In this document: positions 51,855-62,354 of the stretch, piece after piece | Position numbering within the stretch: position 1 is the first letter of the stretch | Layout of the letters: each line of letters opens with the position of its first letter | Source: Hyphomicrobium_A sp964493785 | GTDB taxonomy: Bacteria; Pseudomonadota; Alphaproteobacteria; Rhizobiales; Hyphomicrobiaceae | Reading direction: 5' to 3' | Assembly: GCA_964493785.1 (NCBI GenBank) | Contig: CAZBPM010000008.1 | Location: 70,343 to 134,342 of the forward strand | DNA length: 64,000 bases | Position numbers and translations under genes: made by a program | The notes under the pieces: generated by a model | Told to the model about the DNA's origin: nothing | What the model saw: the letters and a program-made list of their open reading frames with translations, nothing else | Database searches by the model: none

Positions 51855-52676
51855 ATGAACTGGGCAGACCGCACGTGGACAGAATTCCCCGCAGATCTCG
51901 CCGCGTCCAAAAGGACGGCGCTTCTTCCCATCGGAGCGACTGAGCAGCATGGGCCGCACCTTGCCACCGGCATGGATACGGTTATCGCCGATAGGCTCTG
52001 CCGCGAAGTCGCCGAGCGTACCGGGGTGCTGGCGCTGCCCACGCTCCCCTATGGCTGCTCGCTCGGTCACAGCCGTCGCTGGCCTGGAACGATCGCAGTG
52101 CAGCCGATCACCCTCATCACCCTCGTGAAGGAGATCGGCGACTGGGCCTACCACACCGGCGTTCGCAGGCTGCTGATGGTGAACGGGCACGTTACGAATG
52201 CCGCGCCATTGCGCTGCGCGCTCGAGATGCTCAGAGCCGAACACGACGACCTCATGGTGGCCGTGATCAATACGGCGCAGCTGAGCAAACGCGTGCAAGA
52301 GTCCCATGCCTCGGACGGTTATGATTGGCACGCCAACAGAGCGGAAACCGCTCTCATGCTCGCGATTGCACCGGAAACGGTGAGAGGCGAGGCCATAAAC
52401 GGCGCCGACGATCCCGATCGAACCGACGGACTTGTCTTTGCTCATCCGGTCAATCGAACAAGCACCAATGGGGTTACGGGACAGCCGAGTCTGGCCACTC
52501 GCGCCGAAGGGACCCAGCTTTTCTCCTGGATGGTGGAAGACCTTTCATTGCTGGTCGAAAAGGCCAAATGGGAAACGCCGCCGCTGCAGCAGTCCTACTT
52601 CGAGGAAGCACCGGGTTGGGATGGCCATAACGAGCTTGCCGCGGCCCGCGCCGCCGGCACCCAACGCGGCAGGTGA
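51855..52676 (+). CDS. Creatininase-family amidohydrolase
   Basis: A 273-residue metal-dependent hydrolase of cyclic or linear amides. Metal-ligand motifs are evident: LLPIGATEQHGPHLATGMDT (Glu, His, Asp), LLMVNGHVTNAAPL and DWHANRAETALMLAIAPE, where family members have HAGxxET. Creatininase family members act on creatinine and various N-heterocycles or formamides. It follows the ligase by 145 bases; ATG 51855 is chosen over the open frame from 51762 for length and motif position. The substrate is unknown. Confidence 0.87.
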   Translation: MNWADRTWTEFPADLAASKRTALLPIGATEQHGPHLATGMDTVIADRLCREVAERTGVLALPTLPYGCSLGHSRRWPGTIAVQPITLITLVKEIGDWAYHTGVRRLLMVNGHVTNAAPLRCALEMLRAEHDDLMVAVINTAQLSKRVQESHASDGYDWHANRAETALMLAIAPETVRGEAINGADDPDRTDGLVFAHPVNRTSTNGVTGQPSLATRAEGTQLFSWMVEDLSLLVEKAKWETPPLQQSYFEEAPGWDGHNELAAARAAGTQRGR

Positions 52677-52747
52677 CTGAGGCTCTCGTCTCGTCGGGCA
52701 CATCAGTTGTGACACTGCCGCCTCGTGCACTTGCATGAGCCGAGACG

Positions 52748-53038
52748 TCAGTCTCGCATGAGGTGGGTCAGTCCATCCGTTTGATCGGACCCGGCGTGGG
52801 TCGCAATCGCGCGTGGTCGCAGGCTTGAGATCGCCGCGTCGTCGCGGCCCTTCGCCGGCCGCGCTGGACTCGCGGCTGGTTCTGTCTCAAGCAGCCAGAT
52901 CTCATGCCGCAAAAGCATGATGTCCGCCTCCAGTCCGGGGACGAGCGGAAGCAGGGCAACCAGCGCTGCAATGCGCTCTTCTCGGCTGAGGACTGCCCGC
53001 TCGAGACGGTACGCGGAAAGGTAAACGACTTCGCCCAT
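52748..53038 (-). CDS. Hypothetical protein
   Basis: A 96-residue protein starting MGEVVYLSAYRLERAVLSREERIAAL at 53038, with a helical middle and a polar tail. No family is recognised. The same frame is open to 53314, but the upstream part is Pro/Gly/Arg-rich and unlike protein. The gene lies between the creatininase gene and tRNA-Glu. Confidence 0.5.
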   Translation of the reverse strand: MGEVVYLSAYRLERAVLSREERIAALVALLPLVPGLEADIMLLRHEIWLLETEPAASPARPAKGRDDAAISSLRPRAIATHAGSDQTDGLTHLMRD

Positions 53039-53344
53039 CGGACATTCGCCTGCGCTGCCTCGTGTCGATAACGAAGCAGCCTGCGTCGGCGTTCCGGGAT
53101 TGCACCGAGCGCGTTCGAGCCAGGGGTCGCCTGTCGCAGCGGGGCCGCGGGAGATGCGCCGCACGATCAGCGGTGGGTCCTCCGGTACGCCGACGACCAG
53201 GGGCGGACGTTTGTCCTGACGGTCAATCCAGCGCGAGAGTGAATCCGCGGGGACGCCGGAGCCAGAAGATCCGGAGCGGGCAGCCTGAAATGGCAGGCGC
53301 AAAAACAGCCCCATATCTGCGGGTTAGTCAGATTTTGTGGATGC
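53039..53344. other. Intergenic between hypothetical gene and tRNA, no gene
   Basis: About 300 GC-rich bases next to the tRNA 3' end show no credible gene, integrase fragment or duplicated tRNA end, so no integration event at this tRNA can be supported. Confidence 0.4.
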
Positions 53345-53419
53345 TGGCGGTCCCTACGGGAGTCGAACCCGTCTTTCAAGATTGAAAATCTCGCGTCCTA
53401 ACCGATAGACGAAGGGACC
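53345..53419 (-). tRNA. tRNA-Glu (anticodon TTC), CCA encoded
   Basis: On the minus strand the sequence folds as a cloverleaf: acceptor arms GGTCCCT and AGGGACC, a D arm GTC..GAC, an anticodon stem CGAGA/TCTTG around TTTTCAA, and a T arm CGGG-TTCGACT-CCCG. The anticodon is TTC (Glu). The discriminator G is followed by an encoded CCA (plus-strand TGG at 53345-53347). Confidence 0.95.
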
Positions 53420-53556
53420 GGCAGGGCCATCCGTATAGGGGCGTTTGCCGCCCCGCGCAAGCGAGGCCCGCTGTCTCATAGGGCACAGCGCCCCAGGGCC
53501 GGCTCGGGCAGGTTAAGTGCCGAAGACCTCGTCGCAAACCAGCCGGAGAAAACCCG

Positions 53557-53715
53557 ATGAACCTGATCGCCCGGAGCGCCCTCGGCCTTGCCGCGGGCCT
53601 CGTTACCGTCTTCCTCATCGACCACTTCATCTGGCCCGGCACGCTGGTGCCGGGAGCGATCGGCGTGGTGACGGCTGTCGCCGTGCTGGCGCCATTCGGC
53701 CGGCGCGACACCTGA
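53557..53715 (+). CDS. Small two-helix membrane protein
   Basis: A 52-residue ORF starting MNLIARSALGLAAGLVTVFL and ending LAPFGRRDT, with two hydrophobic helices split by DHFIWPGTLVPG. GGAGAAAA lies about seven bases before the ATG, a credible Shine-Dalgarno. It ends six bases from the convergent recJ stop. Function unknown. Confidence 0.55.
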   Translation: MNLIARSALGLAAGLVTVFLIDHFIWPGTLVPGAIGVVTAVAVLAPFGRRDT

Positions 53716-53721
53716 ACAAAA

Positions 53722-55563
53722 TCAGGCTTGGCGGCGGGGGTCGGCGGCGTCCTCGATGTGCACCTCGACGCGCTCGCGGCCGTTGAAGGACGAACGCTTG
53801 ACGCTGCCCGCGATGTGGAGCGGCATGCCACCGGCGCCGAGCAGCATGTCGCCGAGCGGCGAACCGGCGGCGCGGAAAGCGATGCCCTCGAGCCGGGATC
53901 CGTCGGCCGATTGCAGCACGCAGCGCACGTGCGCCTCGCCGACGATTTTGGCAAACTTGACGTGCGTTGCCGGGAAGGCGAACCGTGGCGCCGGATTGCC
54001 CTGGCCGTAGGGGCCAACGCGGCCGAGAAGATCGATGAGGTCGTCGGTCACACCGGCGGCGGTGAGGGCGCCATCAATCTCCAGAGCATGGCGCTCCCGC
54101 GCTTGGCCGAGACTGCCCTTCAGGGCGCCGCGCATGAACTCCTCGAGCACCGCGACCTTGTCGCGTGCGACCGTCAGGCCTGCTGCCATGGCATGGCCGC
54201 CGCCCTTGACAAGGTGGCCGGCTGCAACCGCGGCACGTACCGCACCGCCGATGTCGGCGCCGGCGACCGACCGCAACGATCCGGTGCCCTCGCCGCCTGT
54301 CTCTTCGGTCCAAGCGATGACGCACGACGGCAGCCGGAAGCGCTCGGTCAGACGGCTGGCGACGAGCCCGACGACGCCCTTGTGCCAGGTGTGCGAACCA
54401 AGCACGAGCAACGCCGTGTCTGGATGATCGGCAAGCTTGATCTCGGCCGCCGCCAGCGCCTCGTCGAGCATCTGCTTCTCGATGGCGCGGCGCTCTTTGT
54501 TGAGGCGATCGAGCAGCGCGGCGATGCGCGCCGCCTCTGCCTCGTCCTCGCCGGCAAGCAGGCGTGAGCCCAGCGCCGCATCGCCGATGCGGCCGCCCGC
54601 GTTGATGCGCGGCCCGAGGATGAAGCCGAGGTGATACGGCGTCGGCGGTTCGTTGAGACCGGCCGCATCCGAGAGCGCCTTGAGGCCCTTGTTGCGGCGC
54701 CAGCGCATCACTTGCAGGCCTTGCGTGACATAGGCGCGATTGAGTCCAGTGAGCGGCACAACGTCGGCGACGGTCGCCAGCGCGACGAGATCCAGCTCGC
54801 TCATGAGGTCGGGCTCGGCCGTTCCCTTCGCGTAGAAGCCGCGGCGGCGCAATTCGCGGACCGTGGCAACGAGAACGAGGAAACACACGCCGGCGGCACA
54901 CAGATGCCCAAGGCCGGAGACGTCGTCCTGACGGTTGGGATTGACCACGGCTCGCGCCGGCGGCAGCAGTTCGTCGGCCTGATGGTGATCGATGACGATC
55001 ACGTCGCAGCCGAGCTTCGCGGCGGCCTCCAGCGGATCGCGGCTGGTGGTGCCACAGTCGACGGTGACGATCAGCTGCGCGCCATCCTTGATGAGGCCTT
55101 CGATAGCGGCGACGTTGGGGCCATAGCCTTCGAACAGGCGATCGGGGATGTAGATGCGCGCGGCGATGCCGTGGTGTGCGAAGAAGCGCGCCATCAGCGC
55201 AGCAGACGAGGCACCATCGACGTCATAGTCGCCGAACACGGCGACGGACTGTCGCTTCTCGATGGCGTCGGCGATACGTGCGGCGGCGGCGTCCATGTCT
55301 CGTACGGCGCTCGGATCGGGCATCAGCGCCTTGAGCGTGGGATTGAGCACAACGGGCACATCGTCGACCGCGATGCCGCGCGCGGCGAGAACCCTGCCCA
55401 GCAGTTCCGGCAATCCGTGACGCTGGCTGATGGCGCCGGCGCGCAATGTTCCGTCGCCGTGGAGCCGCTCGCGCCACATGAGCCCGCGCGCCGATGAGGC
55501 GATGCCGAGAAACGGCGCGGTCGGTGCCGCATCGTCCCGTCGCTGGCGCGCTACGCTACCCAT
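53722..55563 (-). CDS. recJ: Single-stranded-DNA-specific exonuclease RecJ
   Basis: A 613-residue DHH-superfamily 5'-3' ssDNA exonuclease for recombination and mismatch repair. The motifs FGDYDVDGASSAALMARFF, VDCGTTS and VIVIDHHQADELLPPARAVVNP are intact, as is the DHHA1 part with GGHAMAAGLTV. The C-terminal OB-like domain includes RVGPYGQGNPAPRFAF. Length is typical. It belongs to the recJ-(hypothetical)-glpX-hom-alaC series on the minus strand, an arrangement seen in Hyphomicrobiales. Confidence 0.95.
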   Translation of the reverse strand: MGSVARQRRDDAAPTAPFLGIASSARGLMWRERLHGDGTLRAGAISQRHGLPELLGRVLAARGIAVDDVPVVLNPTLKALMPDPSAVRDMDAAAARIADAIEKRQSVAVFGDYDVDGASSAALMARFFAHHGIAARIYIPDRLFEGYGPNVAAIEGLIKDGAQLIVTVDCGTTSRDPLEAAAKLGCDVIVIDHHQADELLPPARAVVNPNRQDDVSGLGHLCAAGVCFLVLVATVRELRRRGFYAKGTAEPDLMSELDLVALATVADVVPLTGLNRAYVTQGLQVMRWRRNKGLKALSDAAGLNEPPTPYHLGFILGPRINAGGRIGDAALGSRLLAGEDEAEAARIAALLDRLNKERRAIEKQMLDEALAAAEIKLADHPDTALLVLGSHTWHKGVVGLVASRLTERFRLPSCVIAWTEETGGEGTGSLRSVAGADIGGAVRAAVAAGHLVKGGGHAMAAGLTVARDKVAVLEEFMRGALKGSLGQARERHALEIDGALTAAGVTDDLIDLLGRVGPYGQGNPAPRFAFPATHVKFAKIVGEAHVRCVLQSADGSRLEGIAFRAAGSPLGDMLLGAGGMPLHIAGSVKRSSFNGRERVEVHIEDAADPRRQA

Positions 55564-55653
55564 GCTGCCCCCTCAATGATTCGTCTCAGGCGAATTGCAT
55601 CACCCAGAACAAGAGTTGGCGATACTCCGGGCAAGGGTTATCCACAGGCTGGG

Positions 55654-56169
55654 CTAGCTGCGGTAATGGCGCCAGAGGCGCTGCAACGTGCGATGGATCT
55701 CGTACGGCTCGCCATCGAAAGGCTCGAGATTGACGCCGACCAGGTTCGAGCGCGGCATGTGCCAGGGCAGGCGCATGAGCGAGCGCCAGAACGGCAGCTT
55801 GCGCCAATCGGCAACGAGGGCGCTGGACAGCTTGGTTTTGAGGCCGATCTGGAGCTCATGGATTGTGCTGGCGCGGACTGCAAGCTCGGTCAGCTCGATG
55901 CCATCGATGGCACTCCAGCGGATCAGCCCCAGGCCCTGGACGAAGATGCCGTACTGGTTGGCGCCGACAATGGGGCGGCGCTCGATCAGGGGGAAATTGT
56001 AGTAGGCGACGCCGGCTGCACCCACACCCAGCACCAGCCACAACGTCCCGCCGGTGACCATGCCGGCGGCGAGCAGCGCGGCGGCAAGAAACGCGACGAC
56101 GTAGACCGGCGCCTGAATCTCCTCGCGGCCGTAGGTCACCGAGTAGCCGCCGACGTCACGCTCGTCCAA
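55654..56169 (-). CDS. Conserved membrane-associated hypothetical protein
   Basis: A 171-residue protein with two hydrophobic segments (about 20-60; VYVVAFLAAALLAAGMV and LWLVLGVGAAGVAYY) and a cytoplasmic PH-like or DUF-type C-terminal part with IRWSAIDGIELTELAVR. No function can be assigned. It lies between glpX and recJ and ends 90 bases before the recJ start. Confidence 0.7.
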   Translation of the reverse strand: MDERDVGGYSVTYGREEIQAPVYVVAFLAAALLAAGMVTGGTLWLVLGVGAAGVAYYNFPLIERRPIVGANQYGIFVQGLGLIRWSAIDGIELTELAVRASTIHELQIGLKTKLSSALVADWRKLPFWRSLMRLPWHMPRSNLVGVNLEPFDGEPYEIHRTLQRLWRHYRS

Positions 56170-56300
56170 GCTTGCATCCTCCGGGCGGTTCCGCGCAGGG
56201 CGCCATTGTCGAGGAAGGGCGGCCGAGGTTCAAGCGGGTATGCGTGCGACTTGTCCCGGCGGCGGGAGGATATGGGCGAGCAATCGAGACGGAGACGGTT

Positions 56301-57290
<990 letters not shown>

Positions 57291-57305
57291 TCGAACCCCT
57301 TCCGG

Positions 57306-58649
57306 CTACAGCCGATCGTATTCGCCAAGCTTCTCGATGCGTATGACCTGCGGGCGCTCGGCGACGTTGCCGTCTCGCTCGATGCCCTCGACCGCCTGGC
57401 GGATCGCCTGCTCCGTCGTCTCGTGGGTGATGAGGACAACAAGCGCAGGCGTGCCCGGCTTCTGACGTGTGGCGGCGCCGGGGGGCGCGGAGCGCGGGCG
57501 CCGCTGCACGATGCTCTCGATGGAGACGTCGAGATCGCCCATGCGCTTGGCGATGGCGGCCATGGCGCCCGGACGGTCATACACCGAGAGGCGCACATAG
57601 TAGGCGCCGTGATGCGCGTTGAGGCGGGACTTGACGTAGGGCTTGAGCTTGGCTGCTGGCGTGACGAGTGGCAGCAGGACGATGCCGCGGGCGATGTCGA
57701 GAATGTCGGAGGCGACGGCGGAAGCCGTTGCACGGCCACCGGCGCCGGGGCCGACGAGCTGAAGGTTGGTGCAGAAATCGGCGTCGATGGCGACGCAATT
57801 GGTGGCGCCCCAGACCTCGGCGATGGTCGATTCCTCGGGCACCATCGCCGGGTGAACGCGTGCCTCGATGCCGCTGTCAGTGCGCGCGGCGACACCGAGC
57901 AGCTTGATGCAGTAGCCCATGTCGTTGGCGGCATCGATATCGGCTTCGGTAATCGACTGGATGCCCTCCACGTCGATCTCGTCGAAGTTGATCTCGGAGC
58001 CGAAGGCGAGGCTGGTGAGGATGGCCAGCTTATGTGCGGTGTCGAAGCCGCCGATGTCGAAGGTCGGATCGGCTTCGGCATAGCCGAGGTCCTGCGCCTC
58101 CTTGAGCGCATCGGCGAACGAGCGGTCCTCGTCCGTCATGGTGGAGAGGATGTAGTTGCAGGTGCCGTTGAGGATGCCGTAGACGCGGCGGACCTCGTTG
58201 GTGGCGAGGGATTCGCGCAGCGTCTTGATGACGGGAATGCCACCGGCGACCGCAGCCTCGAAGTTGAGTGCGACGCCTTTGGCCTCGGCCAGCTTCGCCA
58301 GCGCGACGCCGTGATTGGCGAGGAGCGCCTTGTTGGCCGTGACGACGTGCTTGCCGGCATTCAATGCGGCTTCGACGGCGTCCTTGGCGACGCCTTCGGA
58401 GCCGCCGATCAGTTCGACGAAGACGTCGATTTCGGGGCTGCGGGCAAGGGCGACCGGATCGTCGAACCACTTGATAGCGGCGGTATCAACGCCGCGGCTC
58501 TTGGCACGCGAGCGGGCCGAGATGCCGGCGATGTGCACCGGGCGTCCGGCGCGCTCAGCGAACCTTTGCTTGTGCACGCGGAGCAGCTCAAGAAGGCCCG
58601 CGCCGACGTTGCCGAGGCCGGCTATGCCCAGGTTCAGTGGTTTTTCCAT
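57306..58649 (-). CDS. hom: Homoserine dehydrogenase
   Basis: Reduces aspartate semialdehyde to homoserine on the way to threonine and methionine. The NAD(P)-binding motif GIAGLGNVGAGLLELL starts the 447-residue protein. The catalytic domain contains ANKALLANHG, GILNGTCNYILSTM and the family signature AEADPTFDIGGFDTAHKLAIL. A C-terminal ACT domain (about 355-440; YVRLSVYDRPGAMAAIAKRMG) suggests allosteric control. It lies between alaC and glpX on the same strand. Confidence 0.95.
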   Translation of the reverse strand: MEKPLNLGIAGLGNVGAGLLELLRVHKQRFAERAGRPVHIAGISARSRAKSRGVDTAAIKWFDDPVALARSPEIDVFVELIGGSEGVAKDAVEAALNAGKHVVTANKALLANHGVALAKLAEAKGVALNFEAAVAGGIPVIKTLRESLATNEVRRVYGILNGTCNYILSTMTDEDRSFADALKEAQDLGYAEADPTFDIGGFDTAHKLAILTSLAFGSEINFDEIDVEGIQSITEADIDAANDMGYCIKLLGVAARTDSGIEARVHPAMVPEESTIAEVWGATNCVAIDADFCTNLQLVGPGAGGRATASAVASDILDIARGIVLLPLVTPAAKLKPYVKSRLNAHHGAYYVRLSVYDRPGAMAAIAKRMGDLDVSIESIVQRRPRSAPPGAATRQKPGTPALVVLITHETTEQAIRQAVEGIERDGNVAERPQVIRIEKLGEYDRL

Positions 58650-58662
58650 TGGGACGAGAGAG

Positions 58663-59889
58663 TTAGCGGCTGGCTTTTTGCTGTATCGGGATCACGTTAT
58701 GCATCGTTTCCGGGGCCTGGGCGAGGAACTTTTTGATGTTCCGCGCGGCCTGCCGGATGCGATGCTCGTTCTCGACCAGCGCGACGCGAATGAAGCCCTC
58801 GCCGTACTCGCCGAAGCCGACGCCGGGCGCCACGGCAACGCTCGCCTTCTCGATCAGCAGCTTGGCGAACTCGACCGAGCCGATCTGCTTGAACGGTTCG
58901 GGGACCGGAGCCCAGGCGAACATCGTGGCGGGGGGCGGAGGCACGGGGAAGCCGGCGCGGCCGAAAGACTCCACGAGGCAGTCCCGGCGCGCCTTGTAGG
59001 TGGCGCGGATCTCGTCGACGCAATCCTGCGGACCGTTGAGAGCCGCCGAGGCTGCGACCTGGATCGGCGTGAAGGCGCCGTAGTCGAGATACGACTTCAC
59101 GCGCGCCAGCGCTGCAATCAGACGCTCGTTGCCGACAGCGAAGCCCATGCGCCATCCGGGCATGTTGTAGGTCTTGGACAGCGAGGTGAACTCGACGGCA
59201 ACGTCCATGGCGCCCGGCACCTGGAGGATCGAGGGCGGCGGATTATCGTCGAAGTAGATCTCCGAATAGGCGATGTCGGACAGCAGGATCAGGTCGAGCT
59301 TCTTGGCCAGCGCGACGGCGTCCTTATAGAAGTCGAGGTCGGCGACCATCGCGGTCGGATTGGAAGGGTACGACAGCACGAGCGCCAACGGCTTGGGGAT
59401 CGAGTGCCGGCAGGCATGCTCGACGAGGCGCAGGAAGTCGGCGCCCGTGGAGGCCGGGAGGTGGCGGATGGCGGCGCCCGACAGAAGGAAGCCGAACTCA
59501 TGGATCGGATAGGTCGGGTTCGGCACGAGGATGACGTCGCCCGGCGCGGTGATCGCCTGAGCCATGTTGGCGAAGCCTTCCTTCGAACCCAGCGTGGCGA
59601 CGATCTGGGTTTCGGGATCGAGCTTCACGCCGAAACGGCGCTCGTAATAGGCGGCCTGGGCGCGACGAAGTCCGGGGATCCCCTTGGAAGCGGAATAACG
59701 ATGGGTGCGCGGCTTGGCGATCGTCTCGACCATCTTGTCGACGATGTGCTGCGGCGTCGGCAGATCGGGGTTGCCCATGCCGAGATCGATGATGTCCGCC
59801 CCACGCGCGCGGGCCGCCGCTTTCAGCCGGTTGACCTCGGCGAAGACATACGGCGGCAGACGCTTGATACGGTGGAAGTCCTCGTGCAC
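58663..59889 (-). CDS. alaC: PLP aminotransferase (AlaC-like, glutamate-pyruvate or LL-DAP type)
   Basis: A class I/II aminotransferase making alanine or serving related amino acids. Conserved features are DIIDLGMGNPDLPTP, SYPSNPTAMVADLDFY and the PLP-Lys motif SLSKTYNMPGWRMGFAVG. GTG 59889 (VHEDFHRIKRLPPYVF) gives 408 residues and matches family N-termini; ATG 59946 would add 19 residues. It heads the alaC-hom-glpX unit, 13 bases before hom. Confidence 0.9.
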   Translation of the reverse strand: MHEDFHRIKRLPPYVFAEVNRLKAAARARGADIIDLGMGNPDLPTPQHIVDKMVETIAKPRTHRYSASKGIPGLRRAQAAYYERRFGVKLDPETQIVATLGSKEGFANMAQAITAPGDVILVPNPTYPIHEFGFLLSGAAIRHLPASTGADFLRLVEHACRHSIPKPLALVLSYPSNPTAMVADLDFYKDAVALAKKLDLILLSDIAYSEIYFDDNPPPSILQVPGAMDVAVEFTSLSKTYNMPGWRMGFAVGNERLIAALARVKSYLDYGAFTPIQVAASAALNGPQDCVDEIRATYKARRDCLVESFGRAGFPVPPPPATMFAWAPVPEPFKQIGSVEFAKLLIEKASVAVAPGVGFGEYGEGFIRVALVENEHRIRQAARNIKKFLAQAPETMHNVIPIQQKASR

Positions 59890-60052
59890 GGGACGCCTCT
59901 CTCTCAACGTGGCGGTCGGTGGATTCGATGCGAACGAACGGGCCAATCGGCGAGGAGATACGCGCTGCGCGGTGCGGCTCGCCGATCCGGGTCCCGTGTT
60001 TACGCCCTGTGAAGCCCCCCCGTCCAGCCCGCCAGGCGGTGCAAGCCCCTTA

Positions 60053-60298
60053 TCAGCGCGAACTTTCTATCTGCCGCTCGGCGGCGTCGTCGTGGGTCCG
60101 GCCAACCTCCTGAAGGTCGGTGACGGCCTTCTGGTGCTCCTGCAGCGACATGGAAGCCGCCGCCGGGCGAGACATCTCGGGCAGTGGCGTCTGGACGCCC
60201 GACGCGCAGCCGCTCAGCCACAACGCTGCCAACGCCGCCGCGGCGGCGCGCGGCACGCGCAGGCGGCTTACAGGCTTCCGCGTGAGGGTGGCTCTCAT
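60053..60298 (-). CDS. Small putative lipoprotein
   Basis: An 81-residue protein with a basic N-terminus, a hydrophobic stretch and the lipobox LSGCAS, so the mature protein would be lipid-anchored at Cys31. The rest is polar and helical (MSLQEHQKAVTDLQEVGR). It is divergent from phaC. Function unknown. Confidence 0.65.
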   Translation of the reverse strand: MRATLTRKPVSRLRVPRAAAAALAALWLSGCASGVQTPLPEMSRPAAASMSLQEHQKAVTDLQEVGRTHDDAAERQIESSR

Positions 60299-60471
60299 AC
60301 TTTCTCCCTTATTGCGCGCCGCGCGAAATTAGGCGATCCCGAACGTGTGGCGGCGGGGTCTTTAGACGGCAGTTGTCCACACCGGCGGTGACACTGCCCG
60401 CGCAATGTCGCAAAACCTTGGCATACAATGGATACTCGGCCGATTGAGGCCACAAACCGTTTAAGGTTACG

Positions 60472-62286
60472 ATGCCCAGTCCCAAGCCAGAAGCCGACGC
60501 CGATCAGATGCCGTTCCAGGCGGTGAACGCCGAAGAGATGGCGCGCAACCTGCTGCGCGTGTTCGAGCAGGGCGGCAACGTGCTTTCCGAGTTCATCGAG
60601 CGAAATGACGCCAAGATGGGCCCCTACTCGGCCGCCACGGAGGTGACCGAAGCCACCAACACGATGTCGGACCTGGCGCGCCAATGGCTTTCCGACCCGG
60701 CGCGGTTCGCGGAAGCCCAGGGCACGCTGCTGCGCTCCTATGGGGAGCTTTGGAACAACACCGTACGGCGCATGTTCGGCGAAGAGGTGGCGCCGGTGGC
60801 AGAGCCGGACCCAGGCGACAACCGCTTCAAAGACCCCGAGTGGTCGGCCAACCCCTACTTCGACTTCTGGAAGCAGGCCTATCTCCTCACGGCCCGGTGG
60901 GCGGAAGACATGCTGGAGAACACCGAGGGGCTGGAAGGCAAGACGCGGCAGCGGGCGGAGTTCTATCTGCGGCAGGTCGCGAGCGCGCTGTCGCCGTCCA
61001 ACTTCCCACTGACCAATCCGGAAGTGCTTCGCGAGACACTGGCAACGAACGCCGAAAACCTCGTGCAGGGCATGTCGCTGCTGGCGGAGGACATGAAGAA
61101 GTCGGGCGATCTTCTCAAGATCAGCCAGACGGACGCAACGGCTTTCGAGGTGGGGCGCAACCTTGCGACGACACCCGGCCGGGTCATCTTTCAGAACGAC
61201 ATCTTCCAGCTGATCCAGTACTCGCCCACGACCGACAAGGTTCGCGAGATCCCGCTGCTGATCGTGCCGCCGTGGATCAACAAGTTCTACATCCTCGACC
61301 TCACGCCGGCGAAGAGCCTCATCAAGTTCCTGGTCGATGAAGGCTTCACGGTCTGCATCATCTCGTGGGTCAATCCGAACGAGACGCTCTCGCACAAGTC
61401 CTTCGAGGACTACATGCAGGAGGGCATTCTTACCGCGGCGGACGCGGTGAAGCGCGAAACCGGCGTCGATAAGATCAACGTCACAGGCTACTGCGTCGGC
61501 GGCACGCTGCTGGCGACGACGCTGGCGTATCTCGCGGCGCGCGGCGAGGAACTCGCCAACTCGGCGAGCTTCCTGGCGACGCAGGTGGATTTCACCTACG
61601 CGGGCGACCTGTTGCTTTTCACCGACGATGAGCAGCTCGAGTCGTTGAACGAACTGATGAACGAGCGCGGCTACCTTGACGGGTCGCGCATGGCGAACGT
61701 GTTCAACATGCTGCGGCCGCGTGATCTCATCTGGCCGTACATCGTCAACAACTACCTGCTCGGCAAGAAGCCGTTTCCGTTCGACCTGCTGTTCTGGAAC
61801 CAGGATTCGACGCGCATGACGGCGGCGAACCACAACTATTATCTGCGCGAATTCTACAACGCCAACAAGCTGGCGAAGGGAGAGCTCGTCGTTGCGGGGA
61901 CGAAGCTCGATGTGCGCAAGGTGAAGGTTCCCATCTTCGAGCTTGCGACCAAGGAGGACCACATCGCCCCGGCGAAGTCGGTCTACGAGGGCGCGAAGAA
62001 ATTCGGCGGCGACGTCAAATTCGTGCTGTCGGGCTCTGGGCACATCGCGGGTGTCGTCAACCCGCCGGAAAAGATGAAGTATCAGTACTGGACCGACGGC
62101 AAACGCGGCGCCGAGACGCTCGACCAGTGGCTGTCGAAGGCGAAGGAGCACGCGGGCTCCTGGTGGCCGCTGTGGGCCGAGTGGCTGCACGAGCATTCGG
62201 GCGAGTGGACGGTTCCGCGCGAGCCCGGCGAGAACATCGGCACGGTCGAGAATGCACCCGGGAGTTACGTGAAGGTGAAGAGCTAG
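60472..62286 (+). CDS. phaC: Class I poly(3-hydroxyalkanoate) synthase
   Basis: Polymerises 3-hydroxyacyl-CoA into PHA granules, a carbon store. The 604-residue protein carries the family lipase-like box GYCVGGT with catalytic Cys341. Also present are IVPPWINKFYILDLTPAKSLIKFLVDEGF (two parts), RPRDLIWPYIVNNYLLG and SGSGHIAGVVNPPEK, which contains the catalytic His. A lone class I synthase without phaAB nearby is common in Hyphomicrobiales. Confidence 0.95.
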   Translation: MPSPKPEADADQMPFQAVNAEEMARNLLRVFEQGGNVLSEFIERNDAKMGPYSAATEVTEATNTMSDLARQWLSDPARFAEAQGTLLRSYGELWNNTVRRMFGEEVAPVAEPDPGDNRFKDPEWSANPYFDFWKQAYLLTARWAEDMLENTEGLEGKTRQRAEFYLRQVASALSPSNFPLTNPEVLRETLATNAENLVQGMSLLAEDMKKSGDLLKISQTDATAFEVGRNLATTPGRVIFQNDIFQLIQYSPTTDKVREIPLLIVPPWINKFYILDLTPAKSLIKFLVDEGFTVCIISWVNPNETLSHKSFEDYMQEGILTAADAVKRETGVDKINVTGYCVGGTLLATTLAYLAARGEELANSASFLATQVDFTYAGDLLLFTDDEQLESLNELMNERGYLDGSRMANVFNMLRPRDLIWPYIVNNYLLGKKPFPFDLLFWNQDSTRMTAANHNYYLREFYNANKLAKGELVVAGTKLDVRKVKVPIFELATKEDHIAPAKSVYEGAKKFGGDVKFVLSGSGHIAGVVNPPEKMKYQYWTDGKRGAETLDQWLSKAKEHAGSWWPLWAEWLHEHSGEWTVPREPGENIGTVENAPGSYVKVKS

Positions 62287-62354
62287 CGGGGCGGAGCAGT
62301 TGAGCGCATAGCGGCTGCCGGGTGCCCTCCGGCGCGGCGGCCCCAGGAGATGCC

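Noticed and set aside
53345..53715. tRNA-Glu as an integration site
   Set aside because: No integrase, duplicated tRNA end or foreign-looking cargo is adjacent.
60295..62196. 633-codon open frame opposite phaC
   Set aside because: Antisense to a complete PHA synthase and Arg-rich; shadow frame.
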